Counted from the stretch's first letter, positions 31,375 to 43,967 are shown. The stretch is 64,000 bases of DNA from Eonycteris spelaea (GCA_003508835.1 PUFA01000003.1:24929001-24993000), one strand, 5' to 3'. The notes: a model not told the origin generated them from the sequence alone. Numbers and translations are program-made.

Positions 31375-31465
31375 TTGCCTTAAGTACAGAGCCTTTATTT
31401 TCTCGCAAGCATCTTGCACGTAATAGGCACTCCACAAATATTTGTTGAATTGAATTTAATCCTCC
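31375..31465 (+). repeat. L2 LINE 3' end
   Basis: AGCATCTTGCACGTAATAGG, CACTCCACAAATATTTGTTG and AATTGAATTT give a clear L2 terminus (31408-31458). Confidence 0.65.
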
Positions 31466-32006
31466 TTCATGATAATGTAAAAGTGAGTTTGTGAGCACAC
31501 ATTTCAGATATTGTTAATAAAGGTGGCAGAGCAAGCTTACTAATGTTCCTGTTAAAGAGTCCCCAGGATCAGGTAGCCTGTATTATAGCCTGTATTTGAA
31601 ATCGTTAGGAATATAAGGTGATTTGAATGAGTTAGTTTGCTCTAGACTTGTCTACCTTATGATTAAGCTAAGAGCCCCTAGGAGTTTGATAGATGTTTTT
31701 ATTCCTTTTCCTTTAGCTAATCTAAGTGTAACACATTAGAATATTAAACATGTCAGTGATCAACTCTGCCATCTCCATGCATTTAGCTGAAATCGTGCCC
31801 TCACAACTTTGCTAGATATCTATATCTTGTCGTAATAAGACTTTATTTGTTAAGTAAGGAAAATCCTTTGTCAGGCATTATCAACAAGTCATATGCAGGA
31901 CTTGGTGGTGTCAGAAATTATAGCTCATCCCAGAACTGGAGAGGAGTCATTTTCTCTCTCTTCGTGTCAGTCTCCCTCTGTTCTCTCCTCAACTGCTTTC
32001 ATTGTG

Positions 32007-32216
32007 TTTCTTCTTCTTTTTCTTCCTTCTTCCTCCTTCTTCCTCCTCCTCCTCCTCCTCCTTCTTTTTCTTCTTTCTCCTTCTCCTCTTCCTCTTCTTC
32101 CTTCTTCTTCCTCCTCCTCCTCCTCCTTCTTTTTCTTCTTTCTCCTTCTCCTCTTCCTCTTCTTCCTTCTTCTTCTTCCTCCTCCTCCTCCTCCTTCCTT
32201 TTTCTTCTTTCTCCTT

Positions 32217-32249
<33 letters not shown>

Positions 32250-32328
32250 CTCCTCCTCCTCCTCCTTCTTTTTCTTCTTTCTCCTTCTCCTCTTCCTCTT
32301 CTTCCTCTTCTTCCTCTTCTTCCTCTTC

Positions 32329-32360
<32 letters not shown>

Positions 32361-32370
32361 TTCTTTTTTT
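32007..32370. repeat. 364-nt homopyrimidine (TCC/TTC)n minisatellite
   Basis: All 364 plus-strand bases are C or T. The tract alternates (TCC)n runs with a more complex block TTTTTCTTCTTTCTCCTTCT... that recurs four times, anchored at 32065, 32130, 32199 and 32269 (spacing 65, 69 and 70). It is therefore a higher-order tandem repeat and not a plain triplet run. In the WDR7 transcript it is a long U/C tract, a potential PTB-binding and branch-point-rich region; as DNA it can form intramolecular triplex. The long Ser/Leu- or Glu-rich open frames over it (31847-32490) are artefacts of composition. Confidence 0.95.
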
Positions 32371-33179
32371 ACTCATTTTCTGACTGTGGATTGTTATTAG
32401 TACATTTTTTGCGATAGTGACACAATCAGCAGGTCGTGAGAGGCTGTGATAAGCGGAGTCACACACGATCGCGGTCAGATATCTTGGCACTAGACTCTAG
32501 ATGACCTTTCAGTTGTCCAGGCACATGGGCCGTCTGCTGGCACAGCCCTCGACAGAGGCAGACACCTGGGCGGACCTGGGAGTGCTGAGAGGGGCGCGGG
32601 AGTGGTTGGCATCACAGGAGAGCTTAAAAGTCGACCTTGTGCCGTCCGTCACTCTTGCATTCCTTTTCTGCAAGCCACTCTTGCTGCTTCAATAATTTTT
32701 TTTTTACCATACATGTTTGACTTTATTTTCTTTGGTAAAAGTGGTCTCTCTTTCTCCTAAAATAACTTTATAGACCTTTACTGGGTAAACCATATCCACT
32801 AAAGTACTCTGGTGAGCTCTGTTTAAATCTAATATTATTACTTATCTCCTCATACCTAGTGTCACGTCTGCCTACCAATATTGATATGATATTTTACCTT
32901 TCGCTGTGGCGTAACCAACCCTAATGCGTAGTGTAATGCCTGGGCCATAGCAACAGCTTAGTATGCGGGAGCTATAATAGTTTTCATGTCAGTATTAGAT
33001 GTAATATAGTTATTGTAAGTATAGAATTTTATGTATCATTCAGTCAAATTAGTGTCAATAGGTACAAACCATCAAGTATAGTATCTGACATTACACGTTC
33101 AGTGTTTGAAAAAGTAAATACAAGGCACAGCACTGTGAGAAATAAAAGGGTAACATACACGTTCTTCAATCCATCCCAT

Positions 33180-33960
33180 CTTGGACATTTCAGTACTATC
33201 GTGTACTTTTATCTTTTATCGTCTGGATGGCTTCTGTTTCCTCCCAATTCATAGTCATGACTCTCATATTGCTTCTGTGTCACCAGCCAACATTGCTGGT
33301 GATAAAATTTTATAATTTTAACTTATAAAATTAAATTTGATCATGTTACTCCCCTCATTAAAGTCTGTGGACAGTAGTTCTCGAGCTTTTCTTCATGAAG
33401 TCACTGGGTAATCCTTAGACAGGTGCTGGCCATTCCCAGAGGTGCCGATTCGGGTCTGCTGTCAGGCCCAGGCACCTGTGACGAATCCGCGAGCAGCTCT
33501 GTGTTAGTGGCTCCCGAGACTGCAAGGCGCAGTTCGGCTGTCCGGGGCCTTGGTGCAGACCGTGTGCTCTCAGAGCCACCCGTTGCCTTCTTCCTCTTTG
33601 TCACCTGCGGTTTCGTCAACATCCATCCTGTGATGTTTCCTGCCTTTATCCCTTTTCACATCCTGCTTTCTTTCTGCCAGGGGCATCCTTTCATAGCTCA
33701 AGTTGCCCCTTCTGTGAGGATCTCCCTGCTCACCCAAGGCGGACATGGGACTTTCTCCATTGCATCCCTTATCTTGCCTTGCGATCTCTCTATATTTATA
33801 GCACCATTCACACCACATTACAGTAATTGCTTTATATGTTACTATTTAACGGTTAGTTTTGAGTTCCATGGCTAGAAAAACCATCTTATTTATCTTTGTA
33901 TCCCCAGAATCTTGTAAACATAGGTGAATGTGGAATGAATGAATTAAATCCAGGAATGAA
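33180..33960 (+). mobile_element. L2 LINE 3' region, split
   Basis: Sense L2 landmarks occur in order: GTTACTCCCCTCATTAAAGT (33346-33365), TTCTGCCAGGGGCATCCTTT, then AAAAACCATCTTATTTATCT, TTGTATCCCCAGAATCTTG and GGAATGAATGAATTAAATCC at the 3' end (33876-33951). A more CpG-rich piece (33420-33610) lies inside and does not match L2. Confidence 0.6.
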
Positions 33961-34579
33961 ATTCAGAACGTGTTGGCTTTTTTTATTTCATATTTTATGG
34001 AGTGTCAATTTCTCTATTACCTATGCACCTTAGATTCTTTAGCAATAGTATAGAAATGGCATTTATTTTCTACCTTCATTTAAACATAATTTATTCATTT
34101 CAGAGCAGAGATTTACACAAAGAGGCAGAATTTAGTGGTAATTCTGAAAATAATTTTTGGAAGAGCAGCCACTGATATACTTCTTGAAGGATGGGTAGAA
34201 GTATGACCTGAGTGACAGTAGGGAGACTGAGAAAGGAGCATCATCCTGGCAGAAACGATGCAAAGGTGGAAATGCTTAAAACTACATGGTTCTGGAAAGT
34301 ACAAGTGGTTTAATTCTATTGCAGTAGAAGACTTAGTGTTTGTGGTTAGAGACGAATTTGGGGAAGGCAGCAATGTATTTGGGAGGATGTTTTATGCTTT
34401 GCAAAGATTTTATCTTTGAGTTATAAAATGCAGTTGAAGCTTCTTAAACTAGAAAGAAATATGGATGGGAGAATTGAGACAGAAAAGAGACCAATTAAGG
34501 GAATTTTGTTGTAATTTTATGACAGAAGAGTTGGTTAACAATTTAAAATAGTTTCATAAAGATTTTTTATAATGTTCTT

Positions 34580-34960
34580 TGTTCATCCTGCCAAGTACTC
34601 TTATAGGGTTAGGGCTACACAAGATGAGTAAGAGACAGTGCCCACATAGTACAGGAAAATGTGTGTATGTAAACTTACTAATTACATAAATGTAACCAAG
34701 ACATACAAATTCATTATATATTTGGTAGATATAAAATGTAATGGGAGCTGGGATTCTTCCCTTGCAAGAATTAGGGTCTTGATGGAGGAGAGGAGACTGG
34801 AGTAGGGCAAAGAAGACTATTTTAGGCAAAGGAATCAACAAAACGGCTGATGGGTTGGGCACCACAGTTGTGGTGCTAGAGCCTGTTCGCTAAAGCTGGG
34901 AAAGTACTTGGTATCAATCCATAATGCGCTTTGACTGTTACGCTGAAGGATTCTGCATTT
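34580..34960 (-). repeat. Probable L2 LINE fragment, antisense
   Basis: AGATGAGTAAGAGACAGTGC, TAATGGGAGCTGGGATTCTT and the GGCAAAGGAATCAACAAAAC block follow the antisense L2 order, but divergence is high. Confidence 0.4.
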
Positions 34961-35319
34961 ATCCTAGAACTTTACGTTCTAATTATGAAAATAATACATG
35001 TCAGTTTATAATATATACATAATTTCTGACTTTCTAATATATATTTTATTTCTTTTTAGGATAGGGTTCTAGAAATAAACATACTGGCTCAAACAATCTG
35101 GATCAAACTGGATCTCACGATATACTTTGCCAGAAGACTCTGCCGAAAGGCTGCTGTTTAGAGTCACCCTGCAGTGTGTGGCTTTGACTTTCATGATTCT
35201 CCTGGCTCAGTATTTTTTAGTGCATACTATTCGCTTGTTTTGTAAATCGTATCTTATGATTATTTTTAACTGTTATTCCTTGCCAACTAGTTTGAGCAGG
35301 TTTTTTTCCCTCTGTTTAT

Positions 35320-35430
35320 AGATTATTTATGTTTCTTTCATTATGAATTGTCCTTGACCTTTGTACTATTTTCCCCTTTGATTTGGGCATTCATATTTTC
35401 TTATTGATTTTAAGAAATAGTTGTATAGAT
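35320..35430 (-). repeat. L1M fragment, antisense
   Basis: CATTATGAATTGTCCTTGAC, TTTGTACTATTTTCCCCTTTG and CATATTTTCTTATTGATTTT match the old L1 3' region read in reverse ('ttgcccattttt ... ttattgatttgtagg'). Confidence 0.45.
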
Positions 35431-35629
35431 TATAACTCATCAGTCCTCCTCCTGGCACATTTTATTCCTATTTCTTACATGCCTTTTAGTATTTTCAGAG
35501 TAAATTTTAAATTTAAGTACATTTGGAAAGTCTCTTCTCACCTTGAGATCATATATATTCGCCTATATATTGATTTAGTTTGTAATAATTTTGTATTTTC
35601 CATTTCTCTTAATAACCCACAATAATGGC

Positions 35630-36370
35630 AATTTTTTGGTAGAGGAGTGACATGATTAGTTTTATGCTTCAGAAAGAAGTCTTGAGGCTCCATGGAGGTT
35701 GGATTGGAGCAAAGAGAGACTAGGGACAGTGAAACCTGTGTAGACGAGAGAGGTAAGGGTCTGAATGTGGGGAGCGTGATAGTGGGGACGGAATGGAAGA
35801 GGAGTGATTCTCCACTGATGGTATGAGAGGGCTTAGCGGGAGGGTGGGGATTAGGACGCAGGACGTACGAGGAACTGCAGGACGTCCACATATAAGCGGT
35901 AGGAAATAGAGGATTGAAAGTCCTTCAGGAGGCCGATCTGGCTGATGATGGAAATTAAGTGCCACCTACATATCCGTGGTAACTACTGTGGGAGGAAGAA
36001 TGCGTTTTCAGGGCAGCTGATCAAGAAGGGTGGTCAGGATTAGAAGGTTCATCAGGAAATTGTTCTCTGGGAAACTGGGAGAGGGCTTTTTTTCTTTTTA
36101 TTTATACTTCTCTCAGCAAAAACAATGTCAGCTACTGTAAAGAGATTAAGAAAGACAGGAACTGAAAAGTTTTCATTGGATTAGTCTACTACTTTCCATA
36201 AATTTGGCTAAAAGGGGCAGTATAGGGGAGAAAGAAATATTTAGAAGACAGGGCATGTTCAAAATACAGCACATTTTGTAGAATCTATGTAGACTTGAAC
36301 ATGTTCTCTGTGGAGAGAAAGGTTTCTGAACAGGGAGAGGAGGAAAGGAGAAAAAGGGGTCTGTGCAGCG
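35630..36370 (-). mobile_element. L2 LINE fragment, antisense
   Basis: AGAGGAGTGACATGATTAGT at 35642 is the hallmark 'aggagtgacatgatctg' of antisense L2. GGTTGGATTGGAGCAAAGAG and further purine-rich L2-like sequence follow. It ends about 400 bases before exon C. Confidence 0.65.
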
Positions 36371-36749
36371 ACATTAAAAGCAGTGAGAGGCTGTGATAAA
36401 TGCATTATTCTTTCAGGTGCAACAGTAGTTCATGCTCACAGATTGAATTTGCATATAAGGTATTGATGCAAATTTTAATCTTTTGTGTGAGTAAAAGGAC
36501 TCCCAGCTTCAATAATAAACTTTTATTTTCTTGTTTCTTAAAAATGAATCAATACTTTTATAATTATTTCAGCATAAAGTTCTGATCACATAAGTTCATA
36601 TCTTTTACATGCTGCCAAATAACAAAGTTAGTTACTTTTAATGATCTAGGTACTTAAAAGGACAGCTTAGTAAATGTTTGAATTCTGGTGACTGATGTTC
36701 ATTAATGAATGTACGAAATTAAACACTTTTAATTATAACCATCTTTTAA

Positions 36750-37613
<864 letters not shown>

Positions 37614-38149
37614 TAATCTACCCACTTTAGCATTTTTGTGTCATCTCGGTGTTTCCCCTTTCAAATTTTAAAGCACAGTATGTATGATATAAAACATAAA
37701 ATTATATAGTTTTATCGATACTCATATATAATGACTAAAAAAAGAATTTGGAATAAGGAAGTTACAGTTCAGTTTTATAAATGAATTATAGACTAACACT
37801 TCAGTAAATATAATCTTTGAATTGTAGCTGCTTAAAGTTTGCACCAATATTTAATTCAAAATGTATATTTGGTTAAAATGCTTCTCTTCATTGTGGCTCA
37901 TGTAATAAATAGTATGTGTTGAGTGATTGGTTTCAGAATTTTGTGAGAAATGTAGTCAGAATTTTTCAATGGAAGAAGAGAAAATTTTTCTAACTGCAGG
38001 AGAGTGCTGTTTTAATATTTCTAGAATACTTAACCTGAATTGCTATTTCCTGTTTTCCAGAAATCATGAAGACTGTTTTTTAAACTGTGGTTTTTTATAC
38101 TTTAGTGAGAGTTAACCATATTAAGATTTTTTTTTAATTTAACAAATAC

Positions 38150-38375
38150 TTAAGCAGCATATGCCTTTTATCTGGCTCTGTTGTAAGCACTTTACAGACT
38201 TTTATCTCAGTAGTGCCCTTAACCCTATAAGGTAGGTACTTTTATTAAATCTTATTATGGATAAGAAAACTGAGATGTGGAGAGGTTAAGTAATTTGTCC
38301 AAGGTCACACAAATAGTAAGGGATAGAGCCAGAATTCAAAATGAGACAGTCTGCCTCCAAAGTCCAAGATTTCTT
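38150..38375 (-). repeat. MIR SINE, antisense
   Basis: GTAAGCACTTTACAGACTTT, CCCTATAAGGTAGGTACTTT, GGATAAGAAAACTGAGATGT, GGAGAGGTTAAGTAATTTGT and CCAAGGTCACACAAATAGTA follow in unbroken MIR order, a nearly complete copy lacking the tRNA-like end. Confidence 0.88.
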
Positions 38376-38430
38376 AATGCCTTGTTACCTTTCTTACAGA
38401 TTTTGGGGCTGAATGTTTTAAAACTCAGTG

Positions 38431-38458
38431 TATTGGTCCAAATTCATTTGGACCAATA
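38431..38458. repeat. 13-bp perfect hairpin
   Basis: TATTGGTCCAAAT and ATTTGGACCAATA are exact inverted copies separated by two bases. Function unknown; the site lies between a MIR and exon D, 346 bases upstream of the exon. Confidence 0.85.
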
Positions 38459-38801
38459 ATATGGGATGGGCTGAAATCTCAGCATGCTAATACTGAGCAG
38501 TGAAGGGCTGATTATGATATCTGTCAGTGGTAGTACATTAAAGTGTTCATAAACATTTCTTAAAGCATGAATTATAGAGGTGAAACTTTTACTTGCTATT
38601 TGCTAATAATTTACTACATTAAAATTTGGAATGGGAATATTAATAGGTATAAAACAAACAAAAAACTCTTGTTTCTTTGGAACAGTAAATTCAAAGTGTT
38701 CTTTATTTTATTTTTTTTTCAATTCATTTGGAACTGAAAAGTTTAATATTTTAAATGAAAATACGAATATATGTATACATGTATTTTCTTCTTCTTTTTA
38801 A

Positions 38802-38909
<108 letters not shown>

Positions 38910-40014
38910 TAAGTAATCGACATGACATTTCAGCTCTAGAAACTGAGGATGCTCAGCTAATGTATAATTATAACATTTTGTTTGTCTCAGATTGTTATAA
39001 GAGAGAAAAGTTGTTATATTCCAGATGTAAATATAGATAATTAACATGTCAGTTAAAAATAAATCAGATTTATTTAGCAATTGATAAATGAGCATATTTC
39101 ATATAATTTTGTTGTACTGTCTTTGGCCTGATTTTTATGCATTAGGGGCACCTTAACTTGACAACACTAGTGTCTTAATTGTGTTTAAAAGTTATACCTA
39201 TCATTTAACTACTTTTAGAAATGTTTAAATTCCTGTTTCCATTCTCTAGCTATTCTGCCATTTGCCAGAATTGTAATCCACAAGTGGAAATCTTGCCTTT
39301 TTATTTAAATCATTATTTACTTTAACTTGTCTATAGCTTTGTTTTTCATTAGGGGATAGGAGAGAAGAAAGGTTGAGTGTCTCTTTCTTCATTATCTTTT
39401 ATACTCAGTTGAAGGCTGACAAATGAGCTTACAATTTTGGGGAAGTGGTCACTTCCGCCTGGAGAGTTTTCCTCCCAGCCGGAGTGAAAGCTGCCTCCCT
39501 CTGAACGTGGTGGAAGTGAAGAAGTCAGCAAGAGACGAGGAGACGAGGGTTCTGCTTGTAAACTATGACGTTTTAGGGTGTTCTTTTTTTCCTCGGGTTT
39601 TTATTTTAAGGTTTAAAATTACATAATTCTAAACCTCTTTAGATCTTAAAGAGTCAATGAGTAGTCTGCAAGATTCATTAGGTGAAAAATAGGCCTTCAA
39701 CTTCACAACTACAATTTTGCCCTTCCCTAGGACAGCACTTTTCTCTCTTAGCTGCTAATGTGGTATTTACTTTAATATCCTTAAATAGTATGATTGATTT
39801 TCAGTTAAAGGTGCGGCACTACTGGCTTCTCATTATGGAGGATAAGCTCCCAGCCTCTTGAACACTCATTCCAACGCCTTCATTCCAACGTTCCAACTCC
39901 ACGTGGTCACCCTCTCCTTTCTCTGTCTTTGCATTACATTTATATAATCATGTTATAATAGTTTATATTAAATTATGTAAATGCTTTATAATAGTTTTGG
40001 TTAGATAACTTTTG

Positions 40015-43000
40015 ACACTTGTGTGTATATGAAATATACATGCAGAAAAGTTCACAAAACACGTATACAGCTCAGTGATTTTTACAAGCTGGACACTCTT
40101 GTAACTGTCCTTGGACAGGAAATAGAACATTGCCAGCACGCCAGAGCCTCCTGCAGCGTTCCCTCCCGTCATCACACAGTCCCCTTCCAAGGCAACCGTC
40201 TTGACGTTTAGGAAATCACTTCTTTTCTTTCCTTGTAGTTGCATCCTCTGAGTTAGAACCCCTAAACACGATAGCTTAGTTTTGTCTATGTTTTGATTTT
40301 ACATGAATTCAGTCAGTCATGGAGAATGTGTACATTATAAGCATTTCTGTTGTGTATGTAACTGAAAGTGGAATTTCTGCATATGTTTATCTTTAGCTTT
40401 GGCAGATAATGAGAGGGACGAATATACATACATCCATCAAAATGGCTTAAGGGAAATGAAGCAAAGTATTGTGTTGGCTAGGATATGAAGGAGTAAGAAC
40501 GCTTATGCACAGCTGGTATGATATCCTAGCCAATACCTAATATTTTCCAGCTTTTTCACTTGAGCCATTCTGGTATGTGTGTCTCTCATATATTGAATTT
40601 GCATTCATTATTCCCATTGAGATTGAACACCTTTTTGTATTTTTAGTGCCCATTTCTATATTTTCTGTTAATTGCCTCTTCAATTCTTGTGTTTCTCTGT
40701 TAGGTTGTCTTTAAAAAAATTGATTTGCAAGGATTGATCTAAGACTATCCTCGATATGAGCCCTTTGATATACGTATTGCAAATATTTATTTGCTTTCAT
40801 TCCTATCTTTGAAATTCTGCATTTCTTAATTCTAGTGGAGTCTAATATATCTATCTTTTAATTTGATTTAAATTTTTGTGTTTAAGAAGTTATTCTGATA
40901 TCTCTACTGTGATAGTCTGATGAGATTCTTGTTTTCTTTTAGAAGCTTTGTTTTACTTTTCTCATTTAGATCTACAATCTCCCTAGCAGTTAATTTTGTG
41001 TGTAATGTGAAGCAGGGATCCTGTTTTGCTTTTTTCCCATTATACGATACCAAATTGGCCTAGAAAGGTTTATTAAAGAGGTGATTCTTTCCCCACTGCT
41101 TTGCATTTCCATCTTTGTCATAAATAAAATGTCCTTATATATGATGATCTGTTTCTGGGCTACTGGAGTCCATTGATCTGTGTATCTTTGTGCCTTAACT
41201 ACTGTAGCTGTGTAATGAGACGTGGTGTTCAGAAGATCAGACCTTCCCAACTTATTCATAAGGAGTGTCTTAGATATTCTTGTCCCTTTGAATTTCTCAA
41301 TTGTCAGTTTAGAACCAGTTTCTCAATTGTCACAAAAATCTATTGTGATTTCAACTACAGTTTAACTATCATAACTCTTAAATAGTTTTCTGTTTAAATA
41401 TCTGATATATTTTTGTTATATTTATTCCTAGATATGGATTTTTAAAATATTCTTGCAATTTGTATTACATTTTTTCATTTTCTGTACCCCTGGTATAGAA
41501 ATGCAGTTGATTTTGCTATATTGGCCTTGTATTGAGCAGTCTTGCTAAATTCATCTATTAATTGTAATTATTTATAGATTCCCTTGATCACATGAATAGT
41601 TACCTGGGATAATCTTTTCTATTCCTAGTGTCAAAAGAAAAACTTCTAAGCTTTTAACATTATGTTTCATATATGCTTTTATAAATAACTTTTAAGAAGT
41701 TAATTTTCTATTATTCCTTTGCTAAGTTTATCATCATTGTATATTTGATTTTATCATGCTTTTTCTGTATCTATTGAAATGATTATATTCTAAATTCACC
41801 ATACTCTGTTAGTATGGTGAATTTAGAATATAAACCCAATCTTGCATTCCAAAATAAGACCAATCCTGTTATCAAATATTGTTTTACTAAGAAAAAAGTT
41901 TTTCTTTTTCCTCATAGCCTTTAAAGGTATTACATTATTCAGATTTCAAAAAATGGTTTGAGGACTTTTTTTTATCCTTTTTTATTTTCAGGTAGAATTT
42001 GTATGTGGCATTATTGCTTTCATAAACGTGTAGTGGAATTTTCCGGATTTAGATCTAGAGTTTCCTTTGTGGGAGGTTTTAAATTCTGATTTCAGTTTTC
42101 CTCATTAAATGGCTCTTCAGATTTGCTGTTTCTTTTTGTGCCAGTTTTGTTAAGCAGTACATAGTAGGGAATTTTCAATTCTAAATTTTCAAATGTGTTG
42201 GCATTTGAAAAGATAGATTGTATTATCTTTAAATTTCTTTAACATCTATGGCAATGTCCCCATGTTTGTTCCTGATATTATTTGTATTGTCTCTTTTTTT
42301 CTTAATCAGCCTCACCATGGGCTTATTGATCTTATTAGTCCTTTTAACAAATCCACTTTGCCTTTAAGGGACTCAAATTACCTGTATATTAGACTACTTG
42401 AAATTGTTTCATAGCTCACTGATTTTTTTTGGGGGGGATTCTTTTTTCACTCTGTGTTTTGATTAGGTGGTCTTCAAGTTTGTTAATATTTTCTGGTGAT
42501 GTGTAACTAGCTTTTAATCCTATGCAGTGTGTTTTTCATCTCAGATTATGGTTTGCAACTGCAGAATTTTCATTTAGGTCTTTGTTGTATCCTCCTTAAG
42601 CTTTTTGAATATATGAGTTACCATTGTAATAACCATTTTTAACATTCTAATTGTGACATCTCTATCAGTTCTGGGTTGATTTTAATTGATTATTTTCTTC
42701 ATTGTGGACTGTACTTTTCTTGCTTCTTTGCTTGTCTGGTAATGTTTGATAAGATAGCAGATATTTTGAGTTTTCCCTGATCGGGTACCGAATATTTTTG
42801 CGTTCTTACAAATCTTCATCAGCTATATTTTGGGATGCTGTTAAATTACTTGGGAACAGTTCGATCTTTTTCTGGTCTTGCTTTTATGATTTGTCAGGTG
42901 GGTTTGGAGTGATGTTCTGTGTCTAAGGCTGATTATTTCCCATTACTAAGGCAAGACCTTCCTGAGTGCTTTATCCAATACCCCACAAATTATGAATTTC

Positions 43001-43290
43001 CCAGTCAGGCTGGTGGGAGCAGACACTGTTTCTGGCCCCTTAGTAGGCTCTTTCTTCAGCCTCTGGTAGTGCCCTGCCGAGTATTTGAGGGGGATCTCTG
43101 AAGAACTTTGATATTGGCATCTCTCTTCTCTCTGTTCCGTGAAACCACGCTGTCTCCTCAACTCACGGAAATTGCTGGGCTTTTCCTAATTCCCTCTCCT
43201 GTGTCCTTTCCTGGAAACTCTTTCAAGGCTGTAAGCTGAGGCATCATGAGCCCTCGGAGTCTGGACTCCCAGTCCTTCATCACTTGATGT
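40015..43290 (-). mobile_element. Old truncated L1M LINE, antisense
   Basis: Read on the plus strand, L1 landmarks come in reverse order. First is the 3' UTR (TCAGTGATTTTTACAAGCTG at 40072; AAAGTGGAATTTCTGC at 40365). ORF2 follows (ATTGATCTGTGTATCTTTGT near 41172; TTGATTTTGCTATATTGGCC near 41508; TTCTGTATCTATTGAAATGA at 41763). Last is a 5'-UTR-like part (TGGTAATGTTTGATAAGATAGC near 42739; CAATACCCCACAAATTATGA near 42976). ORF1 and the N-terminal part of ORF2 appear deleted. Numerous stops make it inactive. A small sense-oriented L1 piece (GTGTTGGCTAGGATATGAAG at 40471) suggests an internal inversion near the 3' end. Confidence 0.75.
41783..41833. repeat. 22-bp perfect hairpin inside L1 relic
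   Basis: The left arm TTATATTCTAAATTCACCATAC (41783-41804) and the right arm (41812-41833) are perfect inverted copies with a 7-base loop. The surrounding L1 is strongly diverged, so the right arm is most likely a later local copy made by template switching. Confidence 0.9.
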
Positions 43291-43451
43291 CCTGTGGCTT
43301 GGTACAACTGTTTCATGTATTTTTCTTTTTCTTTCTTTCTTGCTCACCTGGTCCTATCTGAGGGTTTTGAAGTTGGAATTCTTTATTGTTATCCCTTTCA
43401 GGAAGAAGCAAGGGGTTTTTTGTTTTGTTTTCATTTATTATTATTACTTAT

Positions 43452-43566
43452 GCCTACAGCACCTGGTCTTCCTAGGTGGTCTCCCATCCAAGTACTAACC
43501 AGGCCCGACCCTGTTTAGCTTCTGAGGTCAGACATCGGGCTTGTTCAAGGTGGTGTGGCCATAGAC
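43452..43566 (-). pseudogene. 5S rRNA-derived body of SINE
   Basis: The reverse complement begins GTCTATGGCCACACCACCTT, holds CAGAAGCTAAACAGGGTCGG and GGTTAGTACTTGGATGGGAG, and ends CCAGGTGCTGTAGGC. It covers the whole 5S rRNA length with a few bases missing and perhaps 15 percent substitutions. The internal control region (box A, intermediate element, box C) is the best kept part. It is a retroposed copy and not a working rRNA gene. Confidence 0.9.
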
Positions 43567-43575
43567 CATGGACCG

Positions 43576-43647
43576 TGGCTTCACTGGGGCGCCAACCCAG
43601 GACCTTTTGTTGTTAAGCAGACGTTGTAACCGCTACGCTGTGGAACC
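43576..43647 (-). pseudogene. tRNA-Val(AAC)-like head of SINE
   Basis: The reverse complement starts GGTTCCACAGCGTAGCGGTT (A box intact) and continues ACAACGTCTGCTTAACAACA with an AAC triplet in the loop, then AAAGGTCCTGGGTTGGCGCC (a B box with changes). The acceptor stem pairs except for one clear mismatch. The anticodon stem is two bases short compared with tRNA-Val, so it would not fold as a working tRNA. Confidence 0.75.
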
Positions 43648-43967
43648 ATGTCCAAGAAGCGAGTTTTTGAAAGCAGGGGAGGACACTGAGTCTTTTTCCT
43701 AAAGCATTTACTTACAGTGATGGATTCAGGAGTTTCCATGTGGAACAGCACAGATGCTGGTCCTTTAAAGTAAATGAAGGTCAGTGATCTGTACTGATAG
43801 TTACATAGTAAAATACTTCAGGAAACCTACTTTCTATTGTAATATTAGGATGAAAATATGGTATAATTATCTCTTATGAATATTTGTTAAGCACTTTTTT
43901 TTCCTCCAAACAACTCTTTGTGGGATGTTAGAATTGTCTGGTTTTTGTTCTCTTGAGTAGCTTATAT

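Larger units (their letters stand above)
43416..43653 (-). mobile_element. Composite tRNA-Val/5S rRNA SINE
   Basis: On the minus strand the order is: a few leader bases, a tRNA-Val(AAC)-like unit, a nine-base spacer, a complete 5S rRNA-like unit, then an A-rich tail (reverse complement of 43416-43451). Near-identical direct repeats flank the whole unit (AAGAAGCAAG at 43403 and AAGAAGCGAG at 43654), so it inserted as one piece by LINE-driven retrotransposition. Hybrid tRNA/5S SINEs are, as far as I know, described in fruit bats (MEG family). The pol III promoter parts of both units are partly preserved. It lies next to the L1 relic. Confidence 0.8.

Noticed and set aside
31847..32490. Long open frames on both strands (up to 178 codons), rich in Ser/Leu/Phe/Pro or Glu/Arg/Gly
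   Set aside because: They are products of the uninterrupted pyrimidine tract, where stop codons cannot occur; no coding character outside it.
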